From Bradyrhizobium sp. LMTR 3 (lineage in GTDB: Bacteria; Pseudomonadota; Alphaproteobacteria; Rhizobiales; Xanthobacteraceae), in contig NZ_MAXC01000001.1 in NCBI RefSeq assembly GCF_001693485.1, forward strand, positions 248,001 through 312,000: 64,000 nt of DNA, read 5' to 3'. Shown one piece after another: positions 16,992-25,101 of the stretch; positions within the stretch are counted from its first letter, which is position 1, and every line of letters begins with the position of its first letter. The notes under the pieces are model-generated. The model had not been told where the DNA came from, searched no databases, and saw nothing but the letters and a program-made list of their open reading frames with translations. The position numbers and the translations under genes were made by a program.

Positions 16992-18170
16992 ATGCAGAGC
17001 TCCATCCGAACACCTTACGATCGGGTCGTGATGGCAGTTCCGGTGACGATCCCGTACGTGCGCTATTCGATCGAGAGCGCGCAGTGGTGGATCGGCCACG
17101 CACTGAAGGCGCTGGTCGATGGCGCCGGAATCACGCCGCGCGACATCGACGGCTTCTGTGTTTCGAGTTTCACGGCAGGGCTCGACAGCGGGATCGGGCT
17201 CACCCAACATTTCGGCCTCTGCGTGCGATGGATCGACACCATTCCGCTTGGGGGCGCGAGCGCCATCGCCGCGCTCCGCCGCGCGGCGCGGGCGGTACAG
17301 GCGGGCGACGCGCGCATCGTGGCCTGCGTGGCTGGAGATACCAACCACGTCGATTCCTTCCGCTACACACTCGAAAACTTCTCGCGCTTCAATCAGGATG
17401 CCGTCTATCCCTATGGCGCCGGCGGCGCCAATGCGAGCTTTGCACTGATCGCGCGCAACTACATGCGAACGTTTGGCGCCAAACGCGAGGATTTTGGCAA
17501 GATCGCCGTCGCCCAGCGCAGCAATGCGCTCCGCAATCCCAACGCGCTGATGAAAGCGCCGCTAAGCATCGAGCAATACATGTCGGCGCGTCCGATCGCC
17601 GATCCGATCCATCTGTTCGACTGCGTGATGCCGTGCGCCGGCGCGGAGGCGTTCCTGGTGATGGGCGAGGATGTCGCCGCATCGCTGAATTTGCCTGCGG
17701 CCAGGATTCTCGCCACGATCGAGCGCCACAATGCGTTCGGCGACGACCCCGTTCAGGTGCGCGGCGGATGGGCGATGGATGTCGATGAACTCTACGCGAT
17801 GGCCGGCGTCAAGCCTGATGATCTCGACTTTGTCGAGACCTACGACGATTACCCTGTGATCTCGATGATGCAGTTCGAGGACCTCGGCTTCTGCCGGAAG
17901 GGGGAGGGACCGGACTTCGTTCGGCAGCACGATCTCACGATCGACGGCAGCTTCCCGCACAACACGTCCGGCGGTCAGCTCTCGGTCGGGCAGGCCGGCG
18001 CGGGCGGCGCCTATCTCGGCGTGGTCGAGGCGCTGCGCCAGGTTCTCGGGCAGGCCGGTCCGACGCAAGTCAGGGATGCACGCGTCGGGTTGGCTTCGGG
18101 TTTTGGAATGATCAACTATGATCGCGGCCTCGCTTCGGGCGCGGCGATCCTCGCGGGACCAGACGCATGA
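16992..18170 (+). CDS. Thiolase-fold protein lacking catalytic Cys (SCP2-thiolase/Ltp-like)
   Basis: This 392-aa protein aligns by eye with the SCP-x/lipid-transfer thiolase group: GLTQHFGLCVRWIDTIPLGGASAIAALRRA and NFSRFNQDAVYPYGAGGANASFALIARNYM. Where thiolases carry the nucleophilic Cys the sequence reads IPLGGASAIA (residues 84-93). The C-terminal GHP-type His motif is replaced within HNTSGGQLSVGQAGAGGAY. Such proteins include retro-aldolases of steroid side-chain catabolism (Ltp2), which work with a DUF35/ChsH2-type partner. The next gene starts with a DUF35 domain and overlaps by ATGA, which supports a bipartite aldolase. Thiolytic activity is unlikely. Confidence 0.82.
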   Translation: MQSSIRTPYDRVVMAVPVTIPYVRYSIESAQWWIGHALKALVDGAGITPRDIDGFCVSSFTAGLDSGIGLTQHFGLCVRWIDTIPLGGASAIAALRRAARAVQAGDARIVACVAGDTNHVDSFRYTLENFSRFNQDAVYPYGAGGANASFALIARNYMRTFGAKREDFGKIAVAQRSNALRNPNALMKAPLSIEQYMSARPIADPIHLFDCVMPCAGAEAFLVMGEDVAASLNLPAARILATIERHNAFGDDPVQVRGGWAMDVDELYAMAGVKPDDLDFVETYDDYPVISMMQFEDLGFCRKGEGPDFVRQHDLTIDGSFPHNTSGGQLSVGQAGAGGAYLGVVEALRQVLGQAGPTQVRDARVGLASGFGMINYDRGLASGAAILAGPDA

Positions 18171-19408
18171 TCGAACCGATCGCCAAGCCGCGTCGGAAGA
18201 ACCCTTTGCAGCGGACGCGGCTGCCGACGTCGCCAGCGCGCGCACGCAGCCGCGCCTCGCACGGGTTCACGCGGGCCGCCGCCGAGGGCCGCTTCATGCT
18301 GCAACGTTGCGGCGCCTGCGGAACGTTCTGTTATCCGGCGCGCGATGCATGCCTTGCATGCCTTTCCGCCGAACTCGCCTTCACGGATGCGCCGCGGCGA
18401 GGGACGCTTTTGTCCGAAACGACGCTGCACGTCCCGGCGGACGTGCACTTCCGCGAGCGCGCGCCATGGCGCATCGGCCTGGTTGCAATGGAGTGCGGGC
18501 CAACCCTCGTGACGCACCTGCACGCCGATTGCGAAGAGGGCGGGCCGGTCGTGATGTCGTTCCAACTGGACAAGAGCGGACAGGCCGTGGCCTTCGCGCA
18601 CCCCGAACGTGAGCCCCCCAACATGACGGACGACAGGCAGTGGCGTGAGATGACCGCCGATCCAAAATTCCGGCGCGTTCTGGTGACCAATGGGCGCAGC
18701 ATCGTCGGTCAGGAAGTGGTGGCTGCGCTGAAGACAGCCGGCGCGTCGATCGTGTTCGTCGGCGTCGCCGAGCCGTGGAAGCCGTTCCGCGGCGAGGATG
18801 CGTTGCGCGCCATGGCGGGCGTCGAGATCGTGCCGCTCGATATCGGCGACGAGAAGTCGGTCGCAGATCTGGCGGCCGATATTGGCGGCAAGGTCGATAT
18901 TCTCGTCAACACCACCGAGCATGTCCGCGCCGGCGGGCTGCTCGATCGTCAGGGCACCAGCGTCGTGCGCGATGAGATCGACCAGAGCTATCTCGGGTTC
19001 GTGCATCTGGCGCAGGCGTTCGGGCCGGCGATGCGGATGCGCGGCTCGGATGGCGTCAACAGTGCAGCCGCCTGGGTCAATATCCTGTCGGTCTATGCGC
19101 TGGCGAACTGGCCGGTGTTTGGCGCCTATTCGGCGTCGCAGGCTGCCTGTCTGTCGCTGTCGCACTGCCTGCGGGCGGAGCTGCGGCCCGGCGGCGTCAA
19201 GGTGGTGAACGTGTTCACGGGTCCGCTCGATATCGAGTGGTTCCAGACGGTGCCGCCGCCGAAGGTCGCGCCTCGCGCAGTCGCGAACGCGATCGTGTCG
19301 GCGCTCAGGCGCGGGGTTGAAGACGTGTTCGTGGGCGATGTCGCCGAAGACATTCGCCAGCGCCTGGCGGCCAACCCCAAGGCAGTCGAGCGTGAGCTAG
19401 GGGCGTAG
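18167..19408 (+). CDS. DUF35 (Zn-ribbon/OB-fold)-SDR fusion protein
   Basis: This 413-aa protein has two parts. Residues about 35-150 form a DUF35 domain with a zinc ribbon RCGACGTFCYPARDACLAC (Cys48, 51, 62, 65) followed by an OB-fold. Residues about 165-410 form a short-chain dehydrogenase/reductase-like domain. In that domain the cofactor motif TGxxxGxG reads TNGRSIVGQ. The NNAG motif reads VNTTEH. The catalytic YxxxK reads YSASQ (Tyr321, Gln325), with Ser308 in place. The missing Lys and degenerate glycine motif argue against normal SDR chemistry. DUF35 domains bind acyl-CoA for Cys-less thiolase partners, which matches the overlapping upstream gene. An internal Met at residue 153 could give a separate SDR part. 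Confidence 0.8.
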   Translation: MIEPIAKPRRKNPLQRTRLPTSPARARSRASHGFTRAAAEGRFMLQRCGACGTFCYPARDACLACLSAELAFTDAPRRGTLLSETTLHVPADVHFRERAPWRIGLVAMECGPTLVTHLHADCEEGGPVVMSFQLDKSGQAVAFAHPEREPPNMTDDRQWREMTADPKFRRVLVTNGRSIVGQEVVAALKTAGASIVFVGVAEPWKPFRGEDALRAMAGVEIVPLDIGDEKSVADLAADIGGKVDILVNTTEHVRAGGLLDRQGTSVVRDEIDQSYLGFVHLAQAFGPAMRMRGSDGVNSAAAWVNILSVYALANWPVFGAYSASQAACLSLSHCLRAELRPGGVKVVNVFTGPLDIEWFQTVPPPKVAPRAVANAIVSALRRGVEDVFVGDVAEDIRQRLAANPKAVERELGA

Positions 19409-19437
19409 GCGGGCTTGTTGAGAACGGGAGAAGCGCA

Positions 19438-20223
19438 ATGGACAGCAACAGTCTCATGCAGTTTGCCGGCGCGGTTGCATCCGGCGCGGTGCGTGTCGTC
19501 GATCTGACGTTTACGCTCAGCCCGGACTTTCCCGTCATCGTGCTGCCGCCGGAATTTGGTCAGGCCGCGCCGGTCCGCATCCAGCAGATTTCGCGCTACG
19601 ACGCGAATGGTCCTGCCTGGTACTGGAACAATCTTACCTTCGGCGAGCACACCGGGACGCATTTCGATGCGCCGATTCACTGGTTCACCGGCAAGGACCT
19701 GCCGAACAACGCAGTCGACACGCTGCCGCTGCGCGACATGATCGCGCCGGCCTGCGTGATCGATTGCTCGGCGCAGGCCGCAAAGGATGCAGATTTCCTT
19801 TTGACGATACCGGTCGTCGAAGGCTGGGAAAAAAGCCACGGGCGGATTCCGGAACGGCACTGGGTGCTGCTGCGCACCGACTGGTCGAAGAAAGGTTGGC
19901 GCGACTACGCCAATCTGAAGGACGACGGCGCGCACACGCCGGGGCCGGATGCAGCCGTGATGCGCTGGCTGGTCGAGGAGCGCGGCGTCATCGGCTTCGG
20001 CACCGAGACGATCGGGACGGATGCCGGCCAGGCCGGGCATCTCGATCCTCCGTATCCGGCGCATCATTTCCTTCACGGCGGCGGACGCTACGGCCTGCAG
20101 TGCCTATGCAATCTCGATCAGCTTCCGCCGACCGGCGCAGTGATCGTGGCCGCGCCGCTCAAAATCCAGAATGGCTCCGGCAGTCCGTTGCGCGTGCTGG
20201 CGCTGGTACCTGGGCAGGGCTGA
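19438..20223 (+). CDS. Cyclase-family metal-dependent hydrolase
   Basis: This 261-aa protein carries the metal-binding motif EHTGTHFDAPIHW of the cyclase family (kynurenine formamidase, isatin hydrolase and relatives). Further landmarks are RHWVLLRTDWSKKGW, GFGTETIGTDAGQ, and HHFLHGGGRYGLQCLCNLDQLP, which is common in the larger members. These Zn/Mn enzymes hydrolyse amide or lactam bonds. With iorAB and an aromatic ring-cleavage gene nearby, an indole-derived lactam or N-acyl anthranilate-like substrate is a reasonable guess, not shown by sequence. GGGAG lies eight bases before the ATG. Confidence 0.85.
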   Translation: MDSNSLMQFAGAVASGAVRVVDLTFTLSPDFPVIVLPPEFGQAAPVRIQQISRYDANGPAWYWNNLTFGEHTGTHFDAPIHWFTGKDLPNNAVDTLPLRDMIAPACVIDCSAQAAKDADFLLTIPVVEGWEKSHGRIPERHWVLLRTDWSKKGWRDYANLKDDGAHTPGPDAAVMRWLVEERGVIGFGTETIGTDAGQAGHLDPPYPAHHFLHGGGRYGLQCLCNLDQLPPTGAVIVAAPLKIQNGSGSPLRVLALVPGQG

Positions 20224-20251
20224 ACCTTTTCGTCGACATCGAGTGACATCC

Positions 20252-21409
20252 ATGAACAAGAAAAAGACTTTGTTGATCGGCGCTGCGCTCTTGCTCGCCG
20301 CCGTGGCGCCGGCGCATGCCGAAATCCTCGTCGGTTTTGTTACCGGCCTGAGCGGACCGGTGTCCTCGATCGGCGTGCCGAACGCCAAGGGATTGGCCGC
20401 TGGCCAGGCCTATGTCGGCGAGATCGATGGCGAAAAAGTCCGCGTCATCCAGCTCGATGACGGCTCGGATCCGGCCGCGTCGACGCGCAACGCGCGTAAG
20501 CTGGTCGAGCAGGAGAAGGTTGATTTTCTGATCGGCACGTCAGGCGCGCCGCAGACGCTGGCGATGGCGACCGCCGCCGTCGAGATGAAAGTGCCGATGA
20601 TAGCGGTCTCGCCGATCGCGCCGGTGTCGGCCGGGGAGGGCGGGCCGTGGGTGGTGCAAACCCCGCAGCCGACGCCGCTGCTCGTCCAGGGCATCGTCGA
20701 TCACATGAAGAGCCGCAACGTGAAGAGGGTGGCCTTCATCGGCTTCTCCGATGCCTTCGGCGACCTGATGTATAATTCGCTGCTGCAGAGCGCCGAGAAG
20801 GCCGACATCAAGGTGATCGCCAACGAACGCTACGCGCGCTCCGACAATTCGGTCACTGCGCAGGTGCTGCGTGCAGTTTCCTTGCGGCCCGACGCGATCA
20901 TGCTGGGCGGCACAGGAACACCCGGCGCGTTGCCCGTGATCGCGCTATCCGAGCGCGGTTACAAGGGGCCGCTCTACGGCAATCACGGCATGATCAGCGC
21001 GGACTTTCTGCGGCTTGCCGGCAAATCGGCCGAGGGTATCATCTGCCCGACCGGGCCCGTGACGGCGGGCGAACAGCTTCCCGAGAGCAATCCTATCCGC
21101 AAGGTCGTGCTCGCATTCCGCGCGGCCTATGAGAAAGCCAATGGCGAGGCGCCGGCCGATGCGTTTTCGCCCTATGCCTTCGATGGCTGGCTGGTGTTCA
21201 TGGATGCCGCCAAACGTGCCAAGGCGACCGGCGCGACGCCCGGCACGCCGGCGTTCCGTAACGCGTTACGCGAAGCCCTGTTCGCGACCAAGGATGTCGT
21301 CGGTGCGCACGGCATCTACACCTATACGCCGGCCGACCGCCACGGCGTCGATAGCCGCGCGCGAATACTGGTCCAGATCGAAAACGGGAAATACAAGCTG
21401 CTGCCGTAG
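20252..21409 (+). CDS. Liv-type ABC transporter substrate-binding protein (2)
   Basis: This 385-aa secreted protein starts MNKKKTLLIGAALLLAAVAP with a cleavage site near AHA-EI. It is a type I periplasmic binding protein with LVGFVTGLSGPVSSIGVP, IQLDDGSDPAASTRNARKL and KVPMIAVSPIAPVS. It is a paralogue of the protein at 13441-14589, but no permease or ATPase gene accompanies it. It probably shares the LivH/LivMG/LivF importer and widens its substrate range. It closes the plus-strand group starting at 16057. Confidence 0.92.
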   Translation: MNKKKTLLIGAALLLAAVAPAHAEILVGFVTGLSGPVSSIGVPNAKGLAAGQAYVGEIDGEKVRVIQLDDGSDPAASTRNARKLVEQEKVDFLIGTSGAPQTLAMATAAVEMKVPMIAVSPIAPVSAGEGGPWVVQTPQPTPLLVQGIVDHMKSRNVKRVAFIGFSDAFGDLMYNSLLQSAEKADIKVIANERYARSDNSVTAQVLRAVSLRPDAIMLGGTGTPGALPVIALSERGYKGPLYGNHGMISADFLRLAGKSAEGIICPTGPVTAGEQLPESNPIRKVVLAFRAAYEKANGEAPADAFSPYAFDGWLVFMDAAKRAKATGATPGTPAFRNALREALFATKDVVGAHGIYTYTPADRHGVDSRARILVQIENGKYKLLP

Positions 21410-21431
21410 TTGCCGGGTCGGCACCCGCGGC

Positions 21432-23072
21432 TCAGGCGTGTCGCAGCTTCGCCTTCAGCGCCCGCATGTCGATCGCGCGATTGGCGCTGACGGCGGCAGC
21501 CGCCCACGTCTTGATCTCGCCCCGGGCGAGCTTGCGCGTTGACGACAGCGGCAACTCATCGACGATCGCGACGTAGCCGGGCACCTTGTGATAGGCGAGG
21601 CGTTCGGCGCAGGTTTTGATGATCGAAGCCGCGAGCGCGGCTGAATCGTCGACCTCCGTGTTCAGCACGATGAAAGCAAAAACCTCTTCGCCGCGGATGT
21701 CGTCGGGAACGGGCGTCACCGCGCAGCCGCCGATGCGCGTGTCCATGTAAAGCGCGCTTTCGACCTCGAGCACGCCGATGTTCTCGCCGCTGCGGCGCAC
21801 GATGGTCTTCTTGCGATCGAAGAAGTACAGAAGCCCGTCCTCGTCGTCGAAAACCAGATCGCCCGTGTGGAACCAGCCGTCCTGCCACGCCGCTTCGGTG
21901 GCTTCCTCGTCTTTCAGGTATCCGCTGAAGAAGCCAGCCCGGGCATTGTCACCCTTTGCGCGGACCAGCAATTCGCCGGGCTTTCCAGGCGCAACATCGG
22001 AGCCCTGATCGTCAACCAGGCGATACTCCATATCCGATGATGGCCGGCCGACGCAGCGCGCGCCAAACCCCGCGGGCTCACGCGCGGTGGTCGTCGCTGC
22101 CGCACCGCCGGTCTCGGTCATGGCCCAGGCCTCGACGATCGGGATGCGGTAGCGCTCCTCGAAGGTGGCGCGGTGGCGGACATCGACGCCCGGCGCGAAG
22201 GCGAAGCGCACGCGATGCTGCCGTTCCACTTCGGTTACAGGCAGTTGCAGCAGAATGGCCGGGATGACGCCGAGACAATGCACGACGGTCGCGCCGCTAT
22301 CGGCGACGCACTGCCACCAGCGATTGGCGTGGAAGCGGTCGAGCGGCACCACGGCGCCGCCGAGCACCATCATGCCGACGGCGCTGCAGCCGAGCGCGTT
22401 CATGTGAAACATCGGCAATGGCGTCAGGTTGATCTCGCGGTCTGGCCGTAGCTCTGCCACGCCGCCTTGCGCGAGGTACCAGTCGGCGACCTGCAGGAAA
22501 TAGCGGTTCGAGAGCATGCAGCCCTTTGGCTTGCCGGTGCTGCCTGAGGTGAACAGCAGCGCGCATTCATCATTGAACTCGGAGCTTTGGGCGCTGACGT
22601 TCGTCTGGCACGGTGGAATGCGGCTATCGGTATCGATCAGGCGGGCGCGGCCGAGCACCGCATCTTTCGTCACATGGATGCGATCGAGCGTCGCCACGAG
22701 CAGGTCGGCCTCCGACAGCTCAAGCTGGAAGGACAGTTCATCAGAGCGGACGTCGGGATTGATCGGAACGATCGAAACTCCGAGCGCATTGAGCGCGAGC
22801 CAATGCAGGAAGAAGACCGGGCGATTTTCGAGCAGCAAGGCGACCCGCGCACCGCGTCCGTAGCCGGCGGCTGCGTATTCGGCACGCAGACGCTCGACCT
22901 CGGACCTAAAGGCGCCGTATTCGATCTTGAAACCTTCTGGTGCGTACGGCAGTTGCGCACTCGCAGGCGCCAGCAGGAATGGCGCGTCCGGCCGCCTTGC
23001 AGCCGTGGCGGCGAAAGCATCGGATGGCGATCGATACGGAATGTTGAGACTCATTGCGGGCGTCGCTCCCAT
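21432..23072 (-). CDS. AMP-dependent acyl-CoA synthetase (1)
   Basis: This 546-aa adenylate-forming ligase has the P-loop LLFTSGSTGKPKGCMLSNR, the A5 motif EAWAMTETGGAAA, the hinge region TGDLVFDDEDGLLYFFDRKK and the C-terminal catalytic Lys region STRKLARGE. It activates a carboxylic acid to its CoA thioester using ATP. It is divergent from a second ligase. The start at 23072 has AGGA close by; an ATG at 23054 is possible. Context suggests activation of an aryl or branched acid imported by the Liv system. Confidence 0.9.
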   Translation of the reverse strand: MGATPAMSLNIPYRSPSDAFAATAARRPDAPFLLAPASAQLPYAPEGFKIEYGAFRSEVERLRAEYAAAGYGRGARVALLLENRPVFFLHWLALNALGVSIVPINPDVRSDELSFQLELSEADLLVATLDRIHVTKDAVLGRARLIDTDSRIPPCQTNVSAQSSEFNDECALLFTSGSTGKPKGCMLSNRYFLQVADWYLAQGGVAELRPDREINLTPLPMFHMNALGCSAVGMMVLGGAVVPLDRFHANRWWQCVADSGATVVHCLGVIPAILLQLPVTEVERQHRVRFAFAPGVDVRHRATFEERYRIPIVEAWAMTETGGAAATTTAREPAGFGARCVGRPSSDMEYRLVDDQGSDVAPGKPGELLVRAKGDNARAGFFSGYLKDEEATEAAWQDGWFHTGDLVFDDEDGLLYFFDRKKTIVRRSGENIGVLEVESALYMDTRIGGCAVTPVPDDIRGEEVFAFIVLNTEVDDSAALAASIIKTCAERLAYHKVPGYVAIVDELPLSSTRKLARGEIKTWAAAAVSANRAIDMRALKAKLRHA

Positions 23073-23141
23073 TCATGTCCTGCCGCCGGACGCAGGTGAC
23101 CGGAAGTCCGCACGCAGCGCTTGCTGCAGCGGTCCTCGTCG

Positions 23142-23165
23142 AATACTTTAAGCCTAAACTATATT
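23142..23165. promoter_or_regulatory. Palindromic operator candidate between divergent ligase genes
   Basis: The site reads ATACTTTA-AGCC-TAAACTAT, an inverted repeat with 7 of 8 positions paired (ATA.TTTA/TAAA.TAT), extended by AT-rich flanks. It lies in the 166-bp gap between two divergent ligase genes. The core AAGCCTAAACTAT recurs with one change at 15712-15724. Such palindromes are typical of MarR- or TetR-family regulators of aromatic-acid catabolism, but no such regulator gene is in the window. Confidence 0.5.
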
Positions 23166-23238
23166 GCCGGCCAATAGCGATCTATCGCAGGCCTGCCCGG
23201 CGAATCTTGGAGAGTAGCTTTGGAAGTAGGAGGTGCGT

Positions 23239-24882
23239 ATGCGGGCAGGTGATGGCGGCGCGGCCGGGCAGCGGCGGGGTGGGTCGATCTGGCCGCAGGC
23301 GGCTGAGCGTTTTCCGCCGGCGGATCGAATTCTCTCGACCATTTTGACACGGCAAGCCGGGCGGTACCGCGACCGCACGCTGTTTGTCTTTGGCGAAACG
23401 CGATGGAGCTACGCCGAGACGGTTTCGATCGCCGCCGCATCGGCCGCCCGCCTGATGCAGGCCGGAATTCGCGCCGGCGACCGCGTCGCGCTGATGTGCT
23501 CGAACCGGCCGGAGTTCCTGGAAATCTATCTCGGCTGCGCCTGGATGGGCGCCGTCACGGTGCCGATCAACACCGCGCTGCGCGGTATCCAGCTCAGCCA
23601 CATCCTGCGCAACTCCACGCCGAAGCTGCTGGTGATCGAGTCGTGCTTTATGCCCGCCATCGACACGCTGGAAGAGGATGTGTCATCGCCGGAGATTATC
23701 TGGACGATCGGGCAAGCCACCGCAACTCCGGTCGCGTCGGGATCGATCTCGCCGCTGCCGACGCTCGGCGCTGGAACACCGCCCGCGCCGGTGCAGCCGG
23801 GCGACACGGTCGCGATCCTCTATACGTCGGGCACCACGGGTCCTTCCAAAGGCGTTTGCTGCCCGCAGGCGCAGATGTTCTGGTGGAGCGTCTATTCGGC
23901 GCGTGCGCTCGACATTCGCGAAGGCGACGTCCTGTTCACGACGCTGCCGCTGTTCCACACCAACGCGCTGAACGCGTTCTATCAGGCGCTCCTCAACGGC
24001 TGCACCTACGTGCTCGAACAGAAATTCTCCGCCTCCGGTTTCTGGGCCGCGGCGCGCCGACATCAGGCAACGGTCGGTTATCTCCTCGGCGCGATGGCCG
24101 TGATGTTGCTGGCACAGCCCCCGTCAGCGAACGACACCGCGCATTTCCTGCGTGTCGCGCTCGGTGGCGGCGTGGCCGGCCAATTTCACGGCCCGTTCCT
24201 CGAGCGTTTCGGCGTGCCGCTGCTCGACGGTTATGGTTCGACCGAGACGAATTTCGTGTTCGCGAGCACGATCCCGTCCGATCGCCCCGGCACCATGGGC
24301 TATCTCGTCGAAGGCGTGGAGGCTTGTATCGTCAACTCCGAGGACGAACCCCTGGCTGACGGCGAGGCCGGCGAGTTGTTGTTACGCGCGCGCGAACCGC
24401 TCGCGTTTGCGACGGGATATTTCGCAATGCCGGACAAGACGGCCGAAGCCTGGCGGAATCGGTGGTTTCACACCGGCGACCGGGTCGCGCGCGACGCGGA
24501 CGGCCACTATCGCTTCGTCGACCGAATGAAGGATTCGATCCGCCGGCGCGGCGAGAATGTTTCGTCCTGGGAGGTGGAGCAGGTGTTGCTGAAGCACCCG
24601 GCGATTGCTGCCTGCGCGATCTATCCGCTGCCGTCCGAACTCGGCGAGGAGGAGGTTGCGGCGGCCGTCCAGCTTGAACCCGGCCAAGCGCTTGATCCTG
24701 TCGGGATCATCAGCCATTGCGAGGGCAAGATCGCCTATTTCGCGATTCCGCGTTTTGTCCGCATCGTCACCGAGATGCCGTTGACCGAGAACGGCAAGAT
24801 ACGCAAGGTCGCGCTGCGCGAGGCCGGGAAGACTCCGGACACCTGGGACCGCGATACCGCGGGGTACAAACTGCTTCGTTAA
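23239..24882 (+). CDS. AMP-dependent acyl-CoA synthetase (2)
   Basis: This 547-aa adenylate-forming enzyme has the P-loop ILYTSGTTGPSKGV, the A5 motif LLDGYGSTETNFVF, HTGDRVARDADGHYRFVDRM, and the C-terminal MPLTENGKIRKVALRE with the catalytic Lys. The carnitine/crotonobetaine-CoA-ligase-like segment RRRGENVSSWEVEQVLLKHP is also present. AGGAGG five bases before the ATG at 23239 sets the start; a GTG two codons earlier is less likely. It differs clearly from the divergent ligase, so the pair probably handles two different acids or successive steps. Confidence 0.9.
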   Translation: MRAGDGGAAGQRRGGSIWPQAAERFPPADRILSTILTRQAGRYRDRTLFVFGETRWSYAETVSIAAASAARLMQAGIRAGDRVALMCSNRPEFLEIYLGCAWMGAVTVPINTALRGIQLSHILRNSTPKLLVIESCFMPAIDTLEEDVSSPEIIWTIGQATATPVASGSISPLPTLGAGTPPAPVQPGDTVAILYTSGTTGPSKGVCCPQAQMFWWSVYSARALDIREGDVLFTTLPLFHTNALNAFYQALLNGCTYVLEQKFSASGFWAAARRHQATVGYLLGAMAVMLLAQPPSANDTAHFLRVALGGGVAGQFHGPFLERFGVPLLDGYGSTETNFVFASTIPSDRPGTMGYLVEGVEACIVNSEDEPLADGEAGELLLRAREPLAFATGYFAMPDKTAEAWRNRWFHTGDRVARDADGHYRFVDRMKDSIRRRGENVSSWEVEQVLLKHPAIAACAIYPLPSELGEEEVAAAVQLEPGQALDPVGIISHCEGKIAYFAIPRFVRIVTEMPLTENGKIRKVALREAGKTPDTWDRDTAGYKLLR

Positions 24883-24888
24883 GATCAG

Positions 24889-25029
24889 GTGCGGGCTTGG
24901 TCCGTCACCGTGACGATCTCGCTGGTGGATCACAAATCGATCGCGTTGCCTGACGATTTGCGCAAGGCGTTAGGAAACCGCCCCGGCAGCGCGGCGTTTA
25001 CTGAAGGTGGCATCGGCTTGCGGCGCTGA
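24889..25029 (+). CDS. Small AbrB/MazE-like protein or remnant (46 aa)
   Basis: A short GTG-started frame just after the ligase gene encodes DHKSIALPDDLRKALGNRPG followed by SAAFTEGGIGLRR. The pattern resembles the swapped-hairpin DNA-binding domain of AbrB/MazE antitoxins (a KxIxLPxxLRKxLG..PG core followed by a strand). There is no toxin gene beside it. It may be an intact small DNA-binding protein or a leftover of a toxin-antitoxin pair. Support is motif similarity only. Confidence 0.3.
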   Translation: MRAWSVTVTISLVDHKSIALPDDLRKALGNRPGSAAFTEGGIGLRR

Positions 25030-25101
25030 CGTGACGCCCGATTTTGCCCAGGCCAACGCTTGCACCTATAATCCGGCGAAACCACCATTCCGTGAGGTCA
25101 T

